Shown here piece by piece: positions 12,801 to 27,800 of a DNA stretch of 64,000 bases (its first letter is position 1; the number at the start of each line of letters is the position of its first letter). Below the pieces are notes generated by a model. That model was not told the DNA's origin. It searched no databases and saw only the letters and a program-made list of their open reading frames with translations. Source of the DNA: Struthidea cinerea (lineage: Eukaryota; Chordata; Aves; Passeriformes; Corcoracidae); contig VZTI01002066.1 of assembly GCA_013397865.1 (NCBI GenBank), positions 1-64,000 on the forward strand, read 5' to 3'. Position numbers and translations under genes: made by a program.

Positions 12801-15800
12801 AGACCAACGATGACCATGATGCTAGCGAAATACTGAGCTGCAAGCAAAAGGAGGACTTGGTTAAGGGGTGAAAAATACAAAGAGCAAATAATATTCCTTG
12901 GCCATGCCTCAAGATCTACACTTGAGAAGCACTGCATCACATCTGAACACACTCTTCTCTGGTCTGCTGCACTGGAGCATTTGAGGAGTGTATCTGCTCA
13001 GCTCCCTCCTCTCCTGTGAAGGAAAGAGTAGAACAAATGAAAGGTGAAATCTGTTTGGTTTTTGTCCCTGAAGAGGAGTGTAGAGCCTCACGGTAAGAAC
13101 AGGTTTGTGCTTGCTACCAGGACAGTGAGAAGTTGAGCTGACAACATGCACCAAACACCAGCATTCGCAGTCTTAGGCCTCCTGTGGTAGCAGCAGAGGT
13201 GCTGGAGGGAGATGCTGTCCTCATGGTGCCTCTGGACCCCTTCAAAAAGTGTCACTAGCTCCCCACCTTTGCCCCACTACTGCTCACAGGTAGCTAGGCA
13301 TATTTCTCATTACTCAGCCCTCAAGACCACTTCTAGTTCCTAGGAAAGCACACTACAGCCTTCTTGAATGCTAAATTTAAATCTGCTGTGCAGGAAAGAA
13401 ATCAAGAAAGCCATAACTGAGGATTGAAGCGGTATCTCCTAAGTGGCAGTGAGGCTTCCTCATGCCAGGAGTGAGGTTGATACACTGGAGTGTAAAGCAG
13501 AATCACACACAGGGGTAATGACATTTGAAGGTTTCAGTGGCAAAATACCAGGGAGCATTACTGTTAGCTGACATGAGGGTGCAGTGTGGGAGAGCACATC
13601 ACACTGCCCCAGACTGCAGCCTCTTCCAGCCCTCCCTCCCACAGCTTGAAGGAAAAGTAAAAAATTCAATCAAAGCTCCAAAGCAAGTTGTGCTCTGTCT
13701 GTGCTTCTTAATACCAAATCCCACTGCTTCAGGAGCAAAAAGCTTGTTCATAACAATGAGGTCATAAGGCCTTCCTGAAAACAACACTGCAATTGCTTCA
13801 AGAGGTATGGCTTTTCATGACAAAATTAATTATGTATCTAGATTAGAAGAACAGTCCCAAGGGTAAGATGAATTTAAAGGTCTCTGTTGCACTTTTTCAT
13901 AGAGAGGAGAGTCAACAAGCAGAGCAAACCCAGTTTCAGGGAAGCTGTTACATGTCCCATGTAATACAAACACAGCAGTGTTGATACTGTTGGTTTAATT
14001 ACTGCCATGAGTCACCAAATAACTTACTTAAACTCTACGCATTTTGATGCCGCCAGACTTCAAAGGCCTGAAATGGTCCATTTAAAATGGCTTTAGCTAA
14101 GATTTTTCTCATATCCTTGGAAAATTAGTCACCTGGTTAAATTTGGAAACAATCTGATAATATCGGTCTCAAGATCCTAGCCAATGATTAGCAGAGGAAT
14201 TGACACTCCCAGGTTTTTTCTTTATGCTGTAAACCCAGGAACAGATGTCAGGAAAGTGCTGTGTAGATCTGCTAGTAAATGGAAAACAGATCTCTCAGGA
14301 ACAGACTGGGAACCAGAGAAGAGCCAGGAACCCATAAAGAAAGGTATTTTATAGTTTTGCCCAGTGGTAGGCAAGGAGGAGGCTGGGGGTGTGTAATCTG
14401 CATTTTGAGGGGGTAGAGTGGGGTGCTCCTGTTCAAGGTACACTGAAGTCTTCAGCTGGAAAGCAAGGATGGAGGACATAGTGCATGGTACTTGAGCCCT
14501 ATGTGTTAGTATGAGGCAGTCAAATGTGTACAAGTTATCTGTGAAATCTGGCAGGTAGATTTATGCTCCCCAGGTAGGTGCAGGTGCTGTATTCAGAGAG
14601 AAAGTCAAAGTCGTGGAGCAGCCCAGGACTGCTCTAAGGTTGGCTTTTGCCAGTCCTGAAGAGACAACAGTGGAAGTGGAGGAAAAAGATAGCAATGACT
14701 GGCACAGCTGCTGGTCTTTCACATCTCTAGCTGGAGATATGATTAAAGCTGTTGCCTCCTTTTCTGTGACAGGAGAAAGTAGAACTAATAGCCATTGGTC
14801 ACAAAGGAATTGCTAGATCACGTACCCACAGGTCTCTTTGGTTGAAAACATGACTGTTCTTACAATCTAGAACCAGGCACGGATGGCCAAGACCCCATGT
14901 CTAGACTCAGTGACCATTCCCCTGCAAGGGAACAAAAGGCCCCAGAACTCAGAGGGTATGCCCACAAGGCAAAATATTCCTGGCTCTGAAATGATATCCT
15001 TACTTACTCAGCATTTTCTGATCTTTCCTTCCAGGGTTTAATCTTACACCCTCTCTTTCCTGGCAGCAGAAAAACAGTCTTCCTGCAGCAGGAGAACTGG
15101 CGAGGAAAACTCCTGTGTTCCATGCACCTCCCTAAAAGCATGGCCCAATCTTCCAGTCTGCTCATTTCTGTTTCTGACAGTCTTTTGCCCTCACACCAGC
15201 AAGGTCAAAACCCATCACTCGGTGACAGCTACAAGAGCAGCTGGCCCTGTTCACCTCTAGCATCCCCTCTGATTATGACCACGACTTGGCTTTCTCCAGC
15301 AACCTGGAGCAGAGAAGCCTTGCTGCTGAAAGGATCAGACTACAATGTTCATGGATAACACTTCCCTTGGAGCCACAGGACCGCAATCTTCACACACTCT
15401 ACCCTAGCCCCACACTGTCCTGAATTAGCAAACTCTATTTTTGGGTCTCCACTGATGTTGCTGAGCACAGAAATAGGATGCTCTCCTGTGAGGTGGGGCA
15501 GGGGGGAGACAAGCAATGAGCTTTCATTTCCCAAGCAACAGCCTTGGCCTAGCCACCAGAGCTTTTCTGGCAGTATTTTAGGAACCATCCTAAATCCTAT
15601 AGCATTTATCCATTTAGTGCTTTGAAGCTGTTAATTTAGTGCTTTGAAGTGCTACACCCATGTGAGTCTGTTGGCAGAGGTAAATGCAAATCTGATTTTA
15701 CAAAGAAGCTCAGCCCCTTTCACTTAAACTGGAGGAGGGAAATGCTTAGCAACTCTCACTAAACATCTCTCTGTCTTACTTGTAATTAGGTTACTAGTTA

Positions 15801-18800
15801 CTAGGTCAGCTTGGAGTCTTCAACAATTCTCTTCACTGTGGGAAATGTCAGAAACAGCAATTCCTGATCAGGATGCATGTGAAAGACCAGGGATCTAGTT
15901 GCTGTTAATTCAGCTGCTCTGAGGCACAGCTTGGAAGTGACTGACACATTCTAGAGGGGAAGTAGCTCATTTGCACTCTGTCCTGGGTAGCTGCCACAGG
16001 CCAGGAAAATGGACCAGAAGATCTGTGTTTGGAGCCCTTCAATATCCCTGACTTACATAGTAACATTCCTCAGGGATACTGCGGTCTGACACTTCTAAAT
16101 GCTCTTCATAGGTTTTAAAACCTGCATGATGCTTTCTTCAGCAGAGGTGTGTGAACAAAAAAGCTGTTTTGGATGCTTGATTGATCTTCAAGAAGTATGA
16201 AATATTTGCTCTTGTACAATTGATTTTCTTTCCTTTTTTGCCAGAGGCATTATGTAACATACTATCTGGACAGCAGTTTTAAAATCTAGGAGTTGTCATC
16301 CTCTGTCCCAGCACAATGAGAAGATGATCAGGGGCTGTTGTCGTAACAAATATGGATCTAATAAAATCACAGATAGTCAGAAGGTCTTCTAAAAAGTCAG
16401 TGAGAACTGCTATTTGTCCTTGCAGGCATACTCTGATGTCACCTATATCAAAAGGATGGCAATGATTTGCAATTCTTAATTTGAAGAGCATTCAGTACCA
16501 TTTTTGGATGTTTTGTGTCATTATCTGATGTTAGAGAAGCACCTTAGGGTTATTTTAGAGATGTTTTGGAAGACATACTGCTGAAGTGGCACTGGATTAA
16601 CTTCAAGGACTGATTAGGAACAGGGTAAATAAAACAAAATCCCTAGGATGGATGTTTTGCCTTGATTTTGTCACTGAACAGTGACATCATATCGTATCAT
16701 GTCAGCAGTTATCCTATGATCCAGATTTGTTACCACAGTCAATCACAAGAGAGACAGAGCATCTGCATTGTGATCAGTTACAGTCTTGTTGTTCCTGTGA
16801 AATACTAGGGGAAGGACAAAAGTGTTGTGCTCGAGTATTCACATTGATCAAGCTGGATGTTGGATGCTCCCACTGGTGTTCCCGTTTCTATTCTGTCTTT
16901 TCAGAAAACCTCAAGTTTCGCATGTGAAATGAACAACTGGGTTAGAGCCACTTTAAGTCTGGTAATTTCAGTCATTCAGGGCTGAATGCTTTGTGCTTCT
17001 CGTGAGCTCAGAATGAGATATTCACTGCTCTTCCTTCTGGAAATGGTCCAGGTTAATGAACTGAATCTTGTGGAGGTTGCTGAAAACCTCAGACCCCAGC
17101 AGAGCGGCTTCCAAACACCCTTCTTTCCTATGGTAGGGACCAGGCCTGGTGCTGGGCAGATGCTGTGGCAGTCTACAAAGGGCAATGGCAGAGTTACTCA
17201 GAGACCAAGAAAACCAGGAGGAAGTCTGTGAGTTGCTGTTGTACAGAGACAGCAAAGAAATACAGAAGAGGACATACGATTACGGTACTTGTGTTTTGAA
17301 ACTCTTCATCTCCCATATGCTTTTGAAGAATAGAAGGGCAAGTTTGAAAAGTAAAACTGTTCTCTTGTTTTGTTTGTTTGTTTGTTCCCAAAGACTCTTG
17401 GCTTTGGGAAAAGCATCACTGATCATGGGGTATGAAACTATAAGAGCTGCCTTGAATGAGAATTTCTGTTTCATGAAAGAGATTGAGCAGGGTCCTGATT
17501 CTGACAAGGTACAGGCAGGACCATGAAAGGACAGGGGGGAAAGCACTCCAAAAACTCAGAAAGGGGCAGAGTGAAGTGAGGTGGCATCAGCTGAGAACAT
17601 GCAGGAAGATAACAAAAAATGTAGTAAGAGATTAATTTTCTCTCTCTAGTCAGAACAACTAATGCCTTATGTTCATAACTTAAAACAATCTGTAATTCCT
17701 GAAGGTGACAAAGCGCCACATCGCTTCCCTGTCCTAGTAATTTTCAGTCTCATTTGCTGTATGACTAAATGCAAGAAATCACCCCAAGCATCTGCTGCAA
17801 CAGTACTTATTAACAGTGTAAAGTGTTCACGCTTACACTGTAAATAGCATAGGCATGGTAAGGAACAGCAAGGAGGGGACACAGCTGGAAAATATCATGA
17901 TAATGGAACCCTAAGCAGCAAATAAGTGTTGTGTTTTTTAAAAAAGCAAGTAGAGGAGCTCAGCAAAATAATACAGAGAGAAATGCAGTTTTGCTAACTG
18001 GAGATGGAGATAACTTTATTTTTATTGTGCTTTATTTGATACATCCAGCCAAAATGTCAAGCATCACAAGGATTTAATCATAGGAAGTGACAGTTCCTCA
18101 TATTTCTGAGTCTCATGCTCCCCTTTCAACCACTGGCAACATACCAGCTCCCTGGTGTTGCACGCTTTCTGCTATAAACTCCTTTTAAAACAAAATACAG
18201 ACTCTTGATCCAAAATCAGTGGTGCTATTTTGGAGGGAGCTGGTAGAAAATAAGGATTTGCAGCACTTTGGAATTATTTTGGTATGGAAAACAATCCGAA
18301 ATTATTAACCACTTTTCCTGTGCAAGGGGAAGCCTTGAATTGCAAGGTGTAAAAAGTGTTTATAGAACAAACAAATCATCTGATGGCCTGAGACATCTGA
18401 ACATCTCATGTCAAGAGTTGGCTTTTGGGCAGATGTATGCCTTATCTGCTTTGACAAAGTACTTTGAAAGTGATACTTCCTCAGAGCACGGGCTAGGATG
18501 GACAAAGAGCTGCTAAGTCAGAGCTTACTGAAGCTTTGGTCTAAAGCGAAAGAGTCCAGCTGTGGGTGCTGCTGGCTGTTTTTCTGTGTGACTGTACCTT
18601 CTGCTACCTGGGGTCTGAACTCAAGCCCTTCAGAGCTTTAGATCAATACAAGTGCAAAAAGCTATGTGAAGCTTCCAAAGCAGGCATTTTAGGGTCTGTC
18701 TCTGCACGGTGCCACCCTGCCCTCACAGTGGTCAGAATGCAGCACAGTAAACCAGAGGTGAATGCAAGATGGATGTGGGTGGGTGAAGTAGGTTCCTTAC

Positions 18801-21800
18801 AGCCTGTGTCTCACTGCAGAACAGAACAAGAGGTGAACCTGTGGCTTACTAGCACTGGGCACTGGTGTTTCTTTAAAAACAAAGCACCTGGTGCTAGCAG
18901 CAGACAGGATCACAGCAGGAGAGGGGAAGTGCAGACAGCTACAGACTTTTCAGTGCCATGTGGCCCCAAAAGTTTTTCATCTATGGAAGTGATATTGCAG
19001 GCAGGGGAAAAGAATAGTCAGGAAGATGCGCTGGTTAGGCTCCTCGCTGGCTTGACCTAAATTTTCCAGAGCAATGGCTTTTGGCCATGTCTGACTTTAA
19101 CACGGGCTGTGGCTTTCTGAAAAACTGGCTGATTTTGGTAGGAAGTTAATATTAAATCAGGAGATTAATTTTGTTTTAAATCTACGAGCCCAAACTATCA
19201 GCTTATCCAGAGGCATTATGGAAGACTTTCCTACAGCAATGCATGATAAATTTGATTCTGGTCACTGCTTTATTTGATACCACTGGATGTGGGACCACAT
19301 GACCACCAACTGTGTAATCTTAAGGAGGCTCCAGCCAAAGGACACTAAAGAAAGGGAAGAGTTATAGTTAGGAATCTGTATTGACTTCAGGGAATTTGTT
19401 CCTTAGTGACTTCGTAATGCATGATTTCCTAGTCTTAATTACAAGGTTGCTTTTGGATAGAAAACACAGTTTAATGAAACAGATCAGGGATAAGAAGACT
19501 TTAAAGGAATTCAGGCATATGCCTATCGCCTAAGGAAGAAACTCATCCTTTCCTCAGAGATGGCCATATAACGATTATCAAAACCAGATCTGATGGTCCA
19601 CTATTATTCGCTTAGAATAATAGAATAATTTAAGTTTGAAAACACCTCTAAAATAATTGAGTTCAACCATTCACCTAACATGGATCACAATGTCTTTATA
19701 AAAAAGAAATAGTCCTTACAGTGTAGAGCTAAATACTTCAAATGTAGTTCTCAGAAGAATTACCTAGGCCTTTAATTTCAAAAGGCAGAGCCTGAGCTTG
19801 TACAAGAGCTCTAATTAAAATAACAGTACTTGTTAATAACAGTATTTGTTTAATTTTGATTTAGTTGCTGAACCAGGAAATCAACACAGTAGGACATGGT
19901 TATGTCTTCCCACATAATCCACTGGATGAGTGCAATAATAAGGACTGGAAGGTGCCTGAAATCCACATGAAATTACTGGCATTTATAGTGCAAAACAAAT
20001 CTGCATAATTACATGGGTTTTTAGAAAGAGATAAAACAATTGGCATATACCTGAGCTGTATCACACAGGCTTTATGATTTTAGCCAGTGATTAGCACAGT
20101 CAGACCAGTAATTTAGTTGTGTAGCACATCTGGAGTTCTCTGCATTTCCGTACATACTTCCCTCCAGTAATGAACTCCAGTTTCCTACTTACATGGACTC
20201 TGGGTAAAAGTAACTTTAAAGAGAAAAATTAAAAGTAAGTAGAATCACAACTGCAGCAAGATACACTTCCCGCAAGGCATGATTAAGCTACTGCAGGAAG
20301 GGTAAGTTTAGGACGCAGTTGCTGCTGTATACCCATGGTCTGAAAGTCTTTTAGGAGCTCCACTCTAGAGGTTTGAAGTGCCAGGAGGGACTTACAGTAC
20401 CCTGTAGAGAAAGAATCCTTGTTCATAAAGTTGACTTGTGCTGGATTCCGGCCAAACTGTTGTGTTTGTGGATGTCATGGGACTTTAACGCTTTTGATTT
20501 AAATGGCTGAGCTTATTGCTGTGCTATGGGTGATTAATGTTTTAATCAGAAACAGAGGCATCTTTCCCTGGTTCGGCCTTCTCCTTTCATTGGCATCTCT
20601 GTGGAAGGGCAGGATTCAACTTTTGAAATATTGCAGTGCCTTTCTTTGCATAGATGTGTGCTGTTGAAAACTGGGCTTTGAAAATACATTTTCGCCAAAA
20701 GGGAGGGTGTGCTAGAGAAGGGTGGGAGTAGATAAGCTGCTGGGCAAGGAGCAGCTAGCTACTGATGTGAATGCAAATCCCAAGAAAGCTGAGTGAGAGC
20801 AGGGGGCCAGCCTGTCCAGCTGGAACATTCCTTGGCACAGAAAGTGGGTGGCTCACCGTGGAAAGAAAAGCTCTACCCACAACCCTGCAGCAGGAGCAGC
20901 AGAGTCCAGGTGCTCAGAGGTGCTGAGCAGCCTGCTACTAATTCCTAGGCCAAGTCTTGTCACTCGCTCTTTACAGAAAAAGAAGTGAACTTGCTTTTAA
21001 CATGCATTAAGGTGATAGTTGGTAGGCTACCACGGAATGGGAATCTCTCATCTGGGGAATCTGGATGTGTGGAGTAAGAGAGTCTCTGCTTTGGGCAGCT
21101 TTACAAATGGACAGAGAAGGCAGAGGACATACCAAGGAAGGGGTGACCCACTTTGCAAAGGTACAAAAAAGCAACTGTCTTGTCCCACTTGCATCCTTCT
21201 GATTTAGTCTGAGAGGTGCTTTGTTTGTTTTTAATGTAATTTGAGGTTACCCTTAACTAAGAGGAACTAAGTTATTATTTCCACATTACTCTGTAAATAT
21301 GTTCCAGATCACAAAAGCTAGTACTTTTCTTGGTGTCATATTATACCAGTTCTCCTTTGCTACCTCAATAAAGCCACTCCAACAGCAGCTGTGAGATTTT
21401 CCCATTTTATTTGAGTTCAGTAGTTAAAGATGAGGTCAGCAGGAGGAGAAAGTACAGCATATTAGGCATTAGTGGCTTTGAAACAGCAAAGGCTGTGAGG
21501 GTTCATCCCAATCCAGAGAGGTGTGAATGCATGTTTGTTTTTGAAAACTCGGGTCCTAAGAATATAATGCAGATTTTTAAAGCATGTGGAGTCATGTTTT
21601 CAAAGCATCTCTGCGCCCACATGCATGAAGATCAGTAACAGTGACTCTTCAGCAGATCAGCAAGGGATCTTTCTACTTCAAGATCAAATTATCTGCATCC
21701 TTCACAAACCACATGCTTTAGAAGATTTGTTTATTCCTGCAACTTGTTGCTAACCATGCTGATTCTTCAAAAATTGAATGAGCTTTCCAAATGTACTGCT

Positions 21801-24800
21801 TTTCCTCATATTAATTCTGAGGATTTTAACTGGACCAGAGATCACACTGAAAAACTGTAACCATGACCTGGCATATTCAGTTCAGCAGCTAAAATATCCC
21901 ATTTGGGATCACCTGTAAGACCACTGTGAAGAGAAGATGCTATATTACTTTGTCAGAGTAAGGATAAGGTTTTCAGAACTCGAGATCACGTAAAACTGCA
22001 CAGCCCAGCTTTGAGCACTTGCTGAACAAGGGCTGTTTGGCTGCAGAAGCCAAGTGGACAAGCAGTCTCCCTGCCAGTTTAGAGTGGAGCAGGGAGTTAG
22101 GGGCAGGGCTTTAAACGAGGAATACTGTGGAAGGGAGCATTCTCTGATAAGCAGAAATTGTTATTACAGTATCAAAGTCTGTAAAAATATGTAACTATTC
22201 ATAGCTTTTCTTGGTACAAATTCTACCTTCTGTGATAAAAGACTGTATTAGTACAGACTGTTCCTGTTAAAACTAGTGGACTGGCCATAGGCAAGTGTAC
22301 CCCTTTACTAATTCTAAATGGGATTTGTTATGTATTATACAAAGCAAAGTTATGTCAACAGTAGTTCAAGATGACTTGTGTCTCCTCCCTACACACAAGT
22401 TTCACTTAGAATTGTTTCTGTCTCCACTGTGTCCTAGGTATAGGTTCAGAAAGGGTTTTGTTAGTTTTTTGGAAGTTCCTGTCTGACTGAAAGTCAAGAG
22501 TCCTGCTGACTTGCACTAAGATACGTAAGTTTTTTGGAGGCTTTCAGGAAGTCTTGCCTATGTGTGCTACTGTCCTTACTGCTGCATGCTTATCCTTCTT
22601 CCCCAGAGTCAGGCCTAGTTTTAAATCCTTGAAGAAAGATAATGAAGCTGGATGAGTAAATGCTTTTTTTGTCCTAGTCACTATACAACTTCTTTGAGGC
22701 TTTCATTATACAGGTGTGAGATGCACCTTCCATCAGCATCTAGATATATTGTTGACTATTTTGTTCATTTCTACTGTCTAGAATTTGTACTTTAGTCATG
22801 ATTTTTACTCACAGGTCTTTCAGGTAGTGTTCATTCTTTTTTATTTTGTAAAATAGGACAGGTTTATTTTCTTTACCCTGCAATAAGGCTCCACGAGACC
22901 AAGGTAAAGGGGTGGTCCTCTAAAAAGAGAGGATGTAACAATGTCTGTCTGGCCCACAATCCCAAGATGATGCTCTGTCCCACAGTTTTCAGTACATACT
23001 AAAAATGCTCCAGTGATATATTCGAATTTTGACTGTTGTATCTTGAATTGCTCTTCAGACAGATACAAGAGGAGGAGAAGGGGGAAGGCGGGAAGGAGTT
23101 ATGTAACAGCAGGGAGGTGGGATGATGCAGAAGAAGAAAAGATGAATTTACTGCAGTGTTGATTCTGTGTCCCCTCAATCCTTGCAGTTGCCTGCTTATC
23201 TAATATTTCCAGTACCTTTTTGTAACATCATGTAGGTCCTTTTCATACATGCACATGGTGAAGTCCAGGCTGACATTTACTCCTGACATTTCTGAATGCA
23301 AAACTAGAGTAACAAAAAGAGTCCATCCTCAAATTGGCTTTGAACAGCTCTTGAGAGGCATCATACACGGTGCACAAAGCAGAGAGAATCAACTTACCTA
23401 TTAGTGGGACGGAGTCAGAAGTCGCAGGCATGATCTCAGCCACAAGCAGCATGAATACAGTCAGGGAAAGAAGGACAGTGATACCTGGAGGGAGTGAACA
23501 TGTTTGGGAAGAATGAGGAAAATGAACTCTGCAGCTGCTCCTCTGATGTCTTTGCTGTTAAATATAGCTTTGTCCTGATATACAGCTAAGCCAAACCCAT
23601 GACTTCATGTCTGTCAGTGCAGATTAGAACTTCCACAAAGTGCGAGCATTTTTAGATGCAACTCTATCTGCTCTCTTTTCACTTTTCTCTAATACACACA
23701 AACCCTTGCTTCTCTCAAAGTAATGGAGCAATCTTTTCTGCTGAGTGAAACGAAGCTTGCAAAACTGGTGAACTACAGTGCTTTTCCAAAACACTGCACA
23801 AAGCCCAAATGGGCTGTTAAGGGCTAGGAGAGACTTGCAGAGACAGGAGTCTAGGTTTTGCTATTGCACATTATATAACATCCCTCAAAGACATGGAGTC
23901 TGTTTTAAAAGAAGCTCTTTGTTCTATCTGGAAAGGCTGTTGCTAAACCTAACCACACTGATACTGAGAAATCAAAAGGTCAGTGCATGAAAATTAGCTC
24001 CTATTTTTGTGTCAACATTGTACTTCAGCTCAAATAACTCTTTTCCTTATCTTCCTCCCGTATTTCATAGACAGCAGTTGTACCCCCGATAGCCTGTGCT
24101 TTATTTCTTGTAAGACAGGTTGCTCAGATATCGGCTTTTTTTTACCAAAAAATCCCCCACTGAGGACACTTCATTTGATTTAGAAGTCTCTGTCCTGAGA
24201 CAGGATCATGCACAATTAACTCCTAAGGTCTCGTCTGGGCCAGTCTGGTGTATTTACAGCTCTCCCCTATCTTCTCTTGGAAGAACCCTTCCCATTTTTA
24301 TCAACACACACAACAGTAAATCTCATTTTAGCCCTTCCACGGCTGTCACTCCTTTGTGTTCTTAGGGGACTCATGGCTAGGTGTTTTGGGAGCTGAACTT
24401 TGAAGGTGAAATTCCAGTGCCCAGCTGCTGCTGTTCACAGCCCTTCACTCTTTGCGTCCTAGTATGTCCTGTCTGAAAAAGAGAGTTAATGAGCTGTGAA
24501 ATGCATTGAGACATACTAAAGAACGTAACAACAGGCATGACAGAATACTATCACTGCCGCCTGTACCAGCAACAAGTTCAGCTTCCTCCCAGTCCAAAAG
24601 ATTTTATAAGTGTTTAGCACAGGATGTGTGAATGCCATATAGAAAGCCGTTATCCTTGTTCCTCCAACCAGAAAAGTACTTCTATTGCTCTTCTAGTGAA
24701 ATCATTATTTATCAAGCACCACAGCACCGTGAGGTGTTTATTTCTATTTTATAGGATGCTTATGAAACAAATGAATATTTTAGCACTTACCTAAAGAAAT

Positions 24801-27800
24801 CTTCTCCCCAGAATCAGCTGGCAAAAGGAATACAAGCAGTGCTAAGCCAGATATGAGAACACAGGGAATGAGTAAGTTCAAGCCATAGTAGAGGGTGCGT
24901 CGACGCATGGTGATAGTGTATGTCACATCTGGATATGGTTCTTTGCAGCATTCATAGTACATCTCATTCCTCTTCCCTGGGACACCTACAGAGAGGGTGA
25001 TCAGAGCAGTGGGGAGAGGTGCAGGACTCCCAGTTACCTCCCTGGACTGGGCTGAGAAGTGATGGTTTTATGAGCCAATGTGTGTCACCTCCACTGTTCC
25101 TAGTCCACCCTCTGTGTTTTCTATGGTTTACTTTCATGCCTTCTGAGTCACTTGAACCCAGCTCAGACAATAAAACTCATCTGGGCCAGAACAAAACAGT
25201 CCTGGGCATCACAACCTCAACAAGAAAAACATGCATTCTGCCTTCCTACATTCTGTGAATGGCGACATACTGTTAATGTGATATTCACTAGCACATGCAG
25301 CAGATTTTCTGTGTGACAAGTGCCACTGCTTCTTATTTTTCTGTGATCCTCTATACATACTTGCTTTTTTTTTGTCAGGAAAAACAGACAGGGTATGGCT
25401 TAATTTTCAAAATGGATGTCAAGTTAAGCTCAAAGACTATCATATCTGAAGGTGAAGAGACACAGCTGTCCAATACAGATGTACTGCAGGGTTGCCCATG
25501 GTGATCCTGCTGCAGCAGATTGCCTGACATGCTGCGTGATGGGACTGCAGCAGCACTGGAAATGTCAGGAGAGCTGGAAGAACTCCGCACCTTGTATCTT
25601 TCATGCCAAAATTGCTCACTTCTCTTTTGTTTCTGTGGACATGACAGATGATGTGACAATGTCTGCATTTTGGCAGGGGCTTAGCAAAGTTTTCTTAAAG
25701 GATGTAGCTATGGCTTGCTTGAGGTGCTACTTAATGATTTTGCTGTATGAGCTAAATAAGTCCCTGTTTTGTTCTCCCCTGGTCAGGGTAAAAGGCAGAT
25801 AAACCACAGACTCTTAATCAGATATGCAAATTATTTGACAAAGATACCCACTATAAAGGAGAACTGGACAGGGAGGAATACTTTGAAATAGCTGGATTTT
25901 ATGAGGACTTCACTAGGGAGTCCTCTGGCTTTTCATAAAACTGAACATAATTCCTCAGATGCCCTAAATGGTAAAAATACTACATGCAGTTGGTCAGGGC
26001 AGCTATTTCCTCATCTGCATATCCAGCCTGGGAGACAAAATATCTTTTTTGCAACCTCTCCTTGCAGTTGTCTAAATTCCCTTAATTTCTGTAACACTGC
26101 TTGTGACTTACAGCTGCACAAATGAGTTCGAAATAACTCACTAGACTCTCACTCTGAAAAACTAGTTCTGGGCATAAGTTCTTTTGAAAATACAGGTATC
26201 TTCCAAAGCACAGAAGAGAGACATGCTAATCTGCACGTTATATGAACTGGTAGACACTTTGATGCTTTTCTGGGTGAGAAAGATCCCTTTATGTAAAAGT
26301 CTTGCTGAAATATTTTTTACACCAATCAATTTTGCTGTCGTGTTAGAGTAAATGTGACAGTAGTGTTCCATGAACCTACACGAGACATATCCAAGTTTAG
26401 TACTGACAAACTGTTCAGATGTGTCAGGACTAGTAGCTTTCATTTATGTACTCAGTGGCAGGCAATTGCTTCAGAACAGTGTTTTCAGACACAGTTCAAT
26501 GAATGTTGCTGAAAGGCTGTCTCTGATATGTGGGGGTTTTTTTCTTTTTTTGCTTCTTCTTAGATATATATTTTTAATATCTATATCCCATGTTCAATTG
26601 ATTGTTTATTTCTATACATTTGAGGTTTGCCTTTGAAAATTAGACTATTGAAAATTTGTAGGCTGGCCAATTTACCCACTAAATCCCATTCTCCATTTGA
26701 GATGTAGTTGGAAATATCAGCCTCGAGCATCTGCAGGTCAATCAACCAGCCACTGTGAGTCCAGGAGCCAAACTTCAAATCACACTTCTGCACATCAAAG
26801 GGGAACCAGCGAACATCAATGTAACACGTGCTCTTCAAAATGCCTGTAGACAGAAATCAGTCATCATCAAGCATGTGCAGGGTGCACTTCATTACCCTTA
26901 TCTGTCTCTGATTGTGAGCAAATTTCGTCTTCAAAAATTCTGCGTGACACAGTCATGGGGTAACCAAGCAAGTATTGGAGACGGAAGATGCTGCCATAAG
27001 TAGAATAACCTCCCTTCCTCCACCAGTGAAGATGTCTCTCACTGCATCCTTGAGGTAGGTTGCCCAGGACACTAGAGCCACGCAGGAGCAGCCCAGCCTG
27101 TCTCCCAGTGCTGGCTGGCCCTAGCAGTTTACAGGCAGTGTTGCTTGGTCTGACAGGAGCAAAGAGCATGCTGCAGGGGCTGAGTGTACTGTGACCAGCT
27201 CTTTGAAAGGAGCTCCTGGTCAGGCCTGCCTCAGACCCACAGTCCCTTGACAATACATTGCTGTGCTAAACCTTGCCCAGTGCTGGCCTTTATTATCTCT
27301 GTCCTAACTGAGCCTTGAATTTTACTCCGGATGTGTCTAGTTCACTATCTGGGATGCTTTAAGGGGTCTAAGGGGTAGGGAACAACAGTGGAGCAGCCAT
27401 CAGGAAAGTCCTTGCTGATCCCCACTGGGCCCTATAGACCTACTTGGGGACTATGCTATACTATCACACAAAGTTTAGCAATTTTTTTGTCCACCACAGT
27501 GAGCAATTGTGGGATAGCCTGTGTGTTTGCTGGTGAGTCCATGGCTGCTGGACCATGCAGGCAGGGAATCAGCAACACAGGCGAAAAGACACTGAGACTT
27601 GGGCCAAACTGGCTGAGACCAATCCCAGTTTCTCTTTTCACCTGGATTTGTAGCCGCAGCCTGGCAGGAAGAGCTTCAATGGTGAGTGAGTGCTGCTCTT
27701 GGGGTCTCCTCTGCTCACCTCTCGACACAACAAAGACCTAGCTGGACTGCAGATGAAACGTGACAGGATGGTGCACACCACCTTACTTTGTATGACACGT

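Larger units (their letters stand above)
12838..23397 (-). other. CHRNA8 intron 8 (10.6 kb)
   Basis: GT-AG intron (gtaagt...ttgcag). Apart from a CR1 scrap near 19.6 kb and a (TTTG)n tract near 17.37 kb I recognise no repeats, and none of its short open frames has family features. Confidence 0.9.

Noticed and set aside
17022..17526. Overlapping frames on both strands in intron 8 that could suggest a nested gene
   Set aside because: No domain, no splice-consistent chain of exons and no conserved motif could be found.
18566..19060. 164-codon plus-strand open frame in intron 8
   Set aside because: No family resemblance and no supporting context; length is within chance for this amount of sequence.
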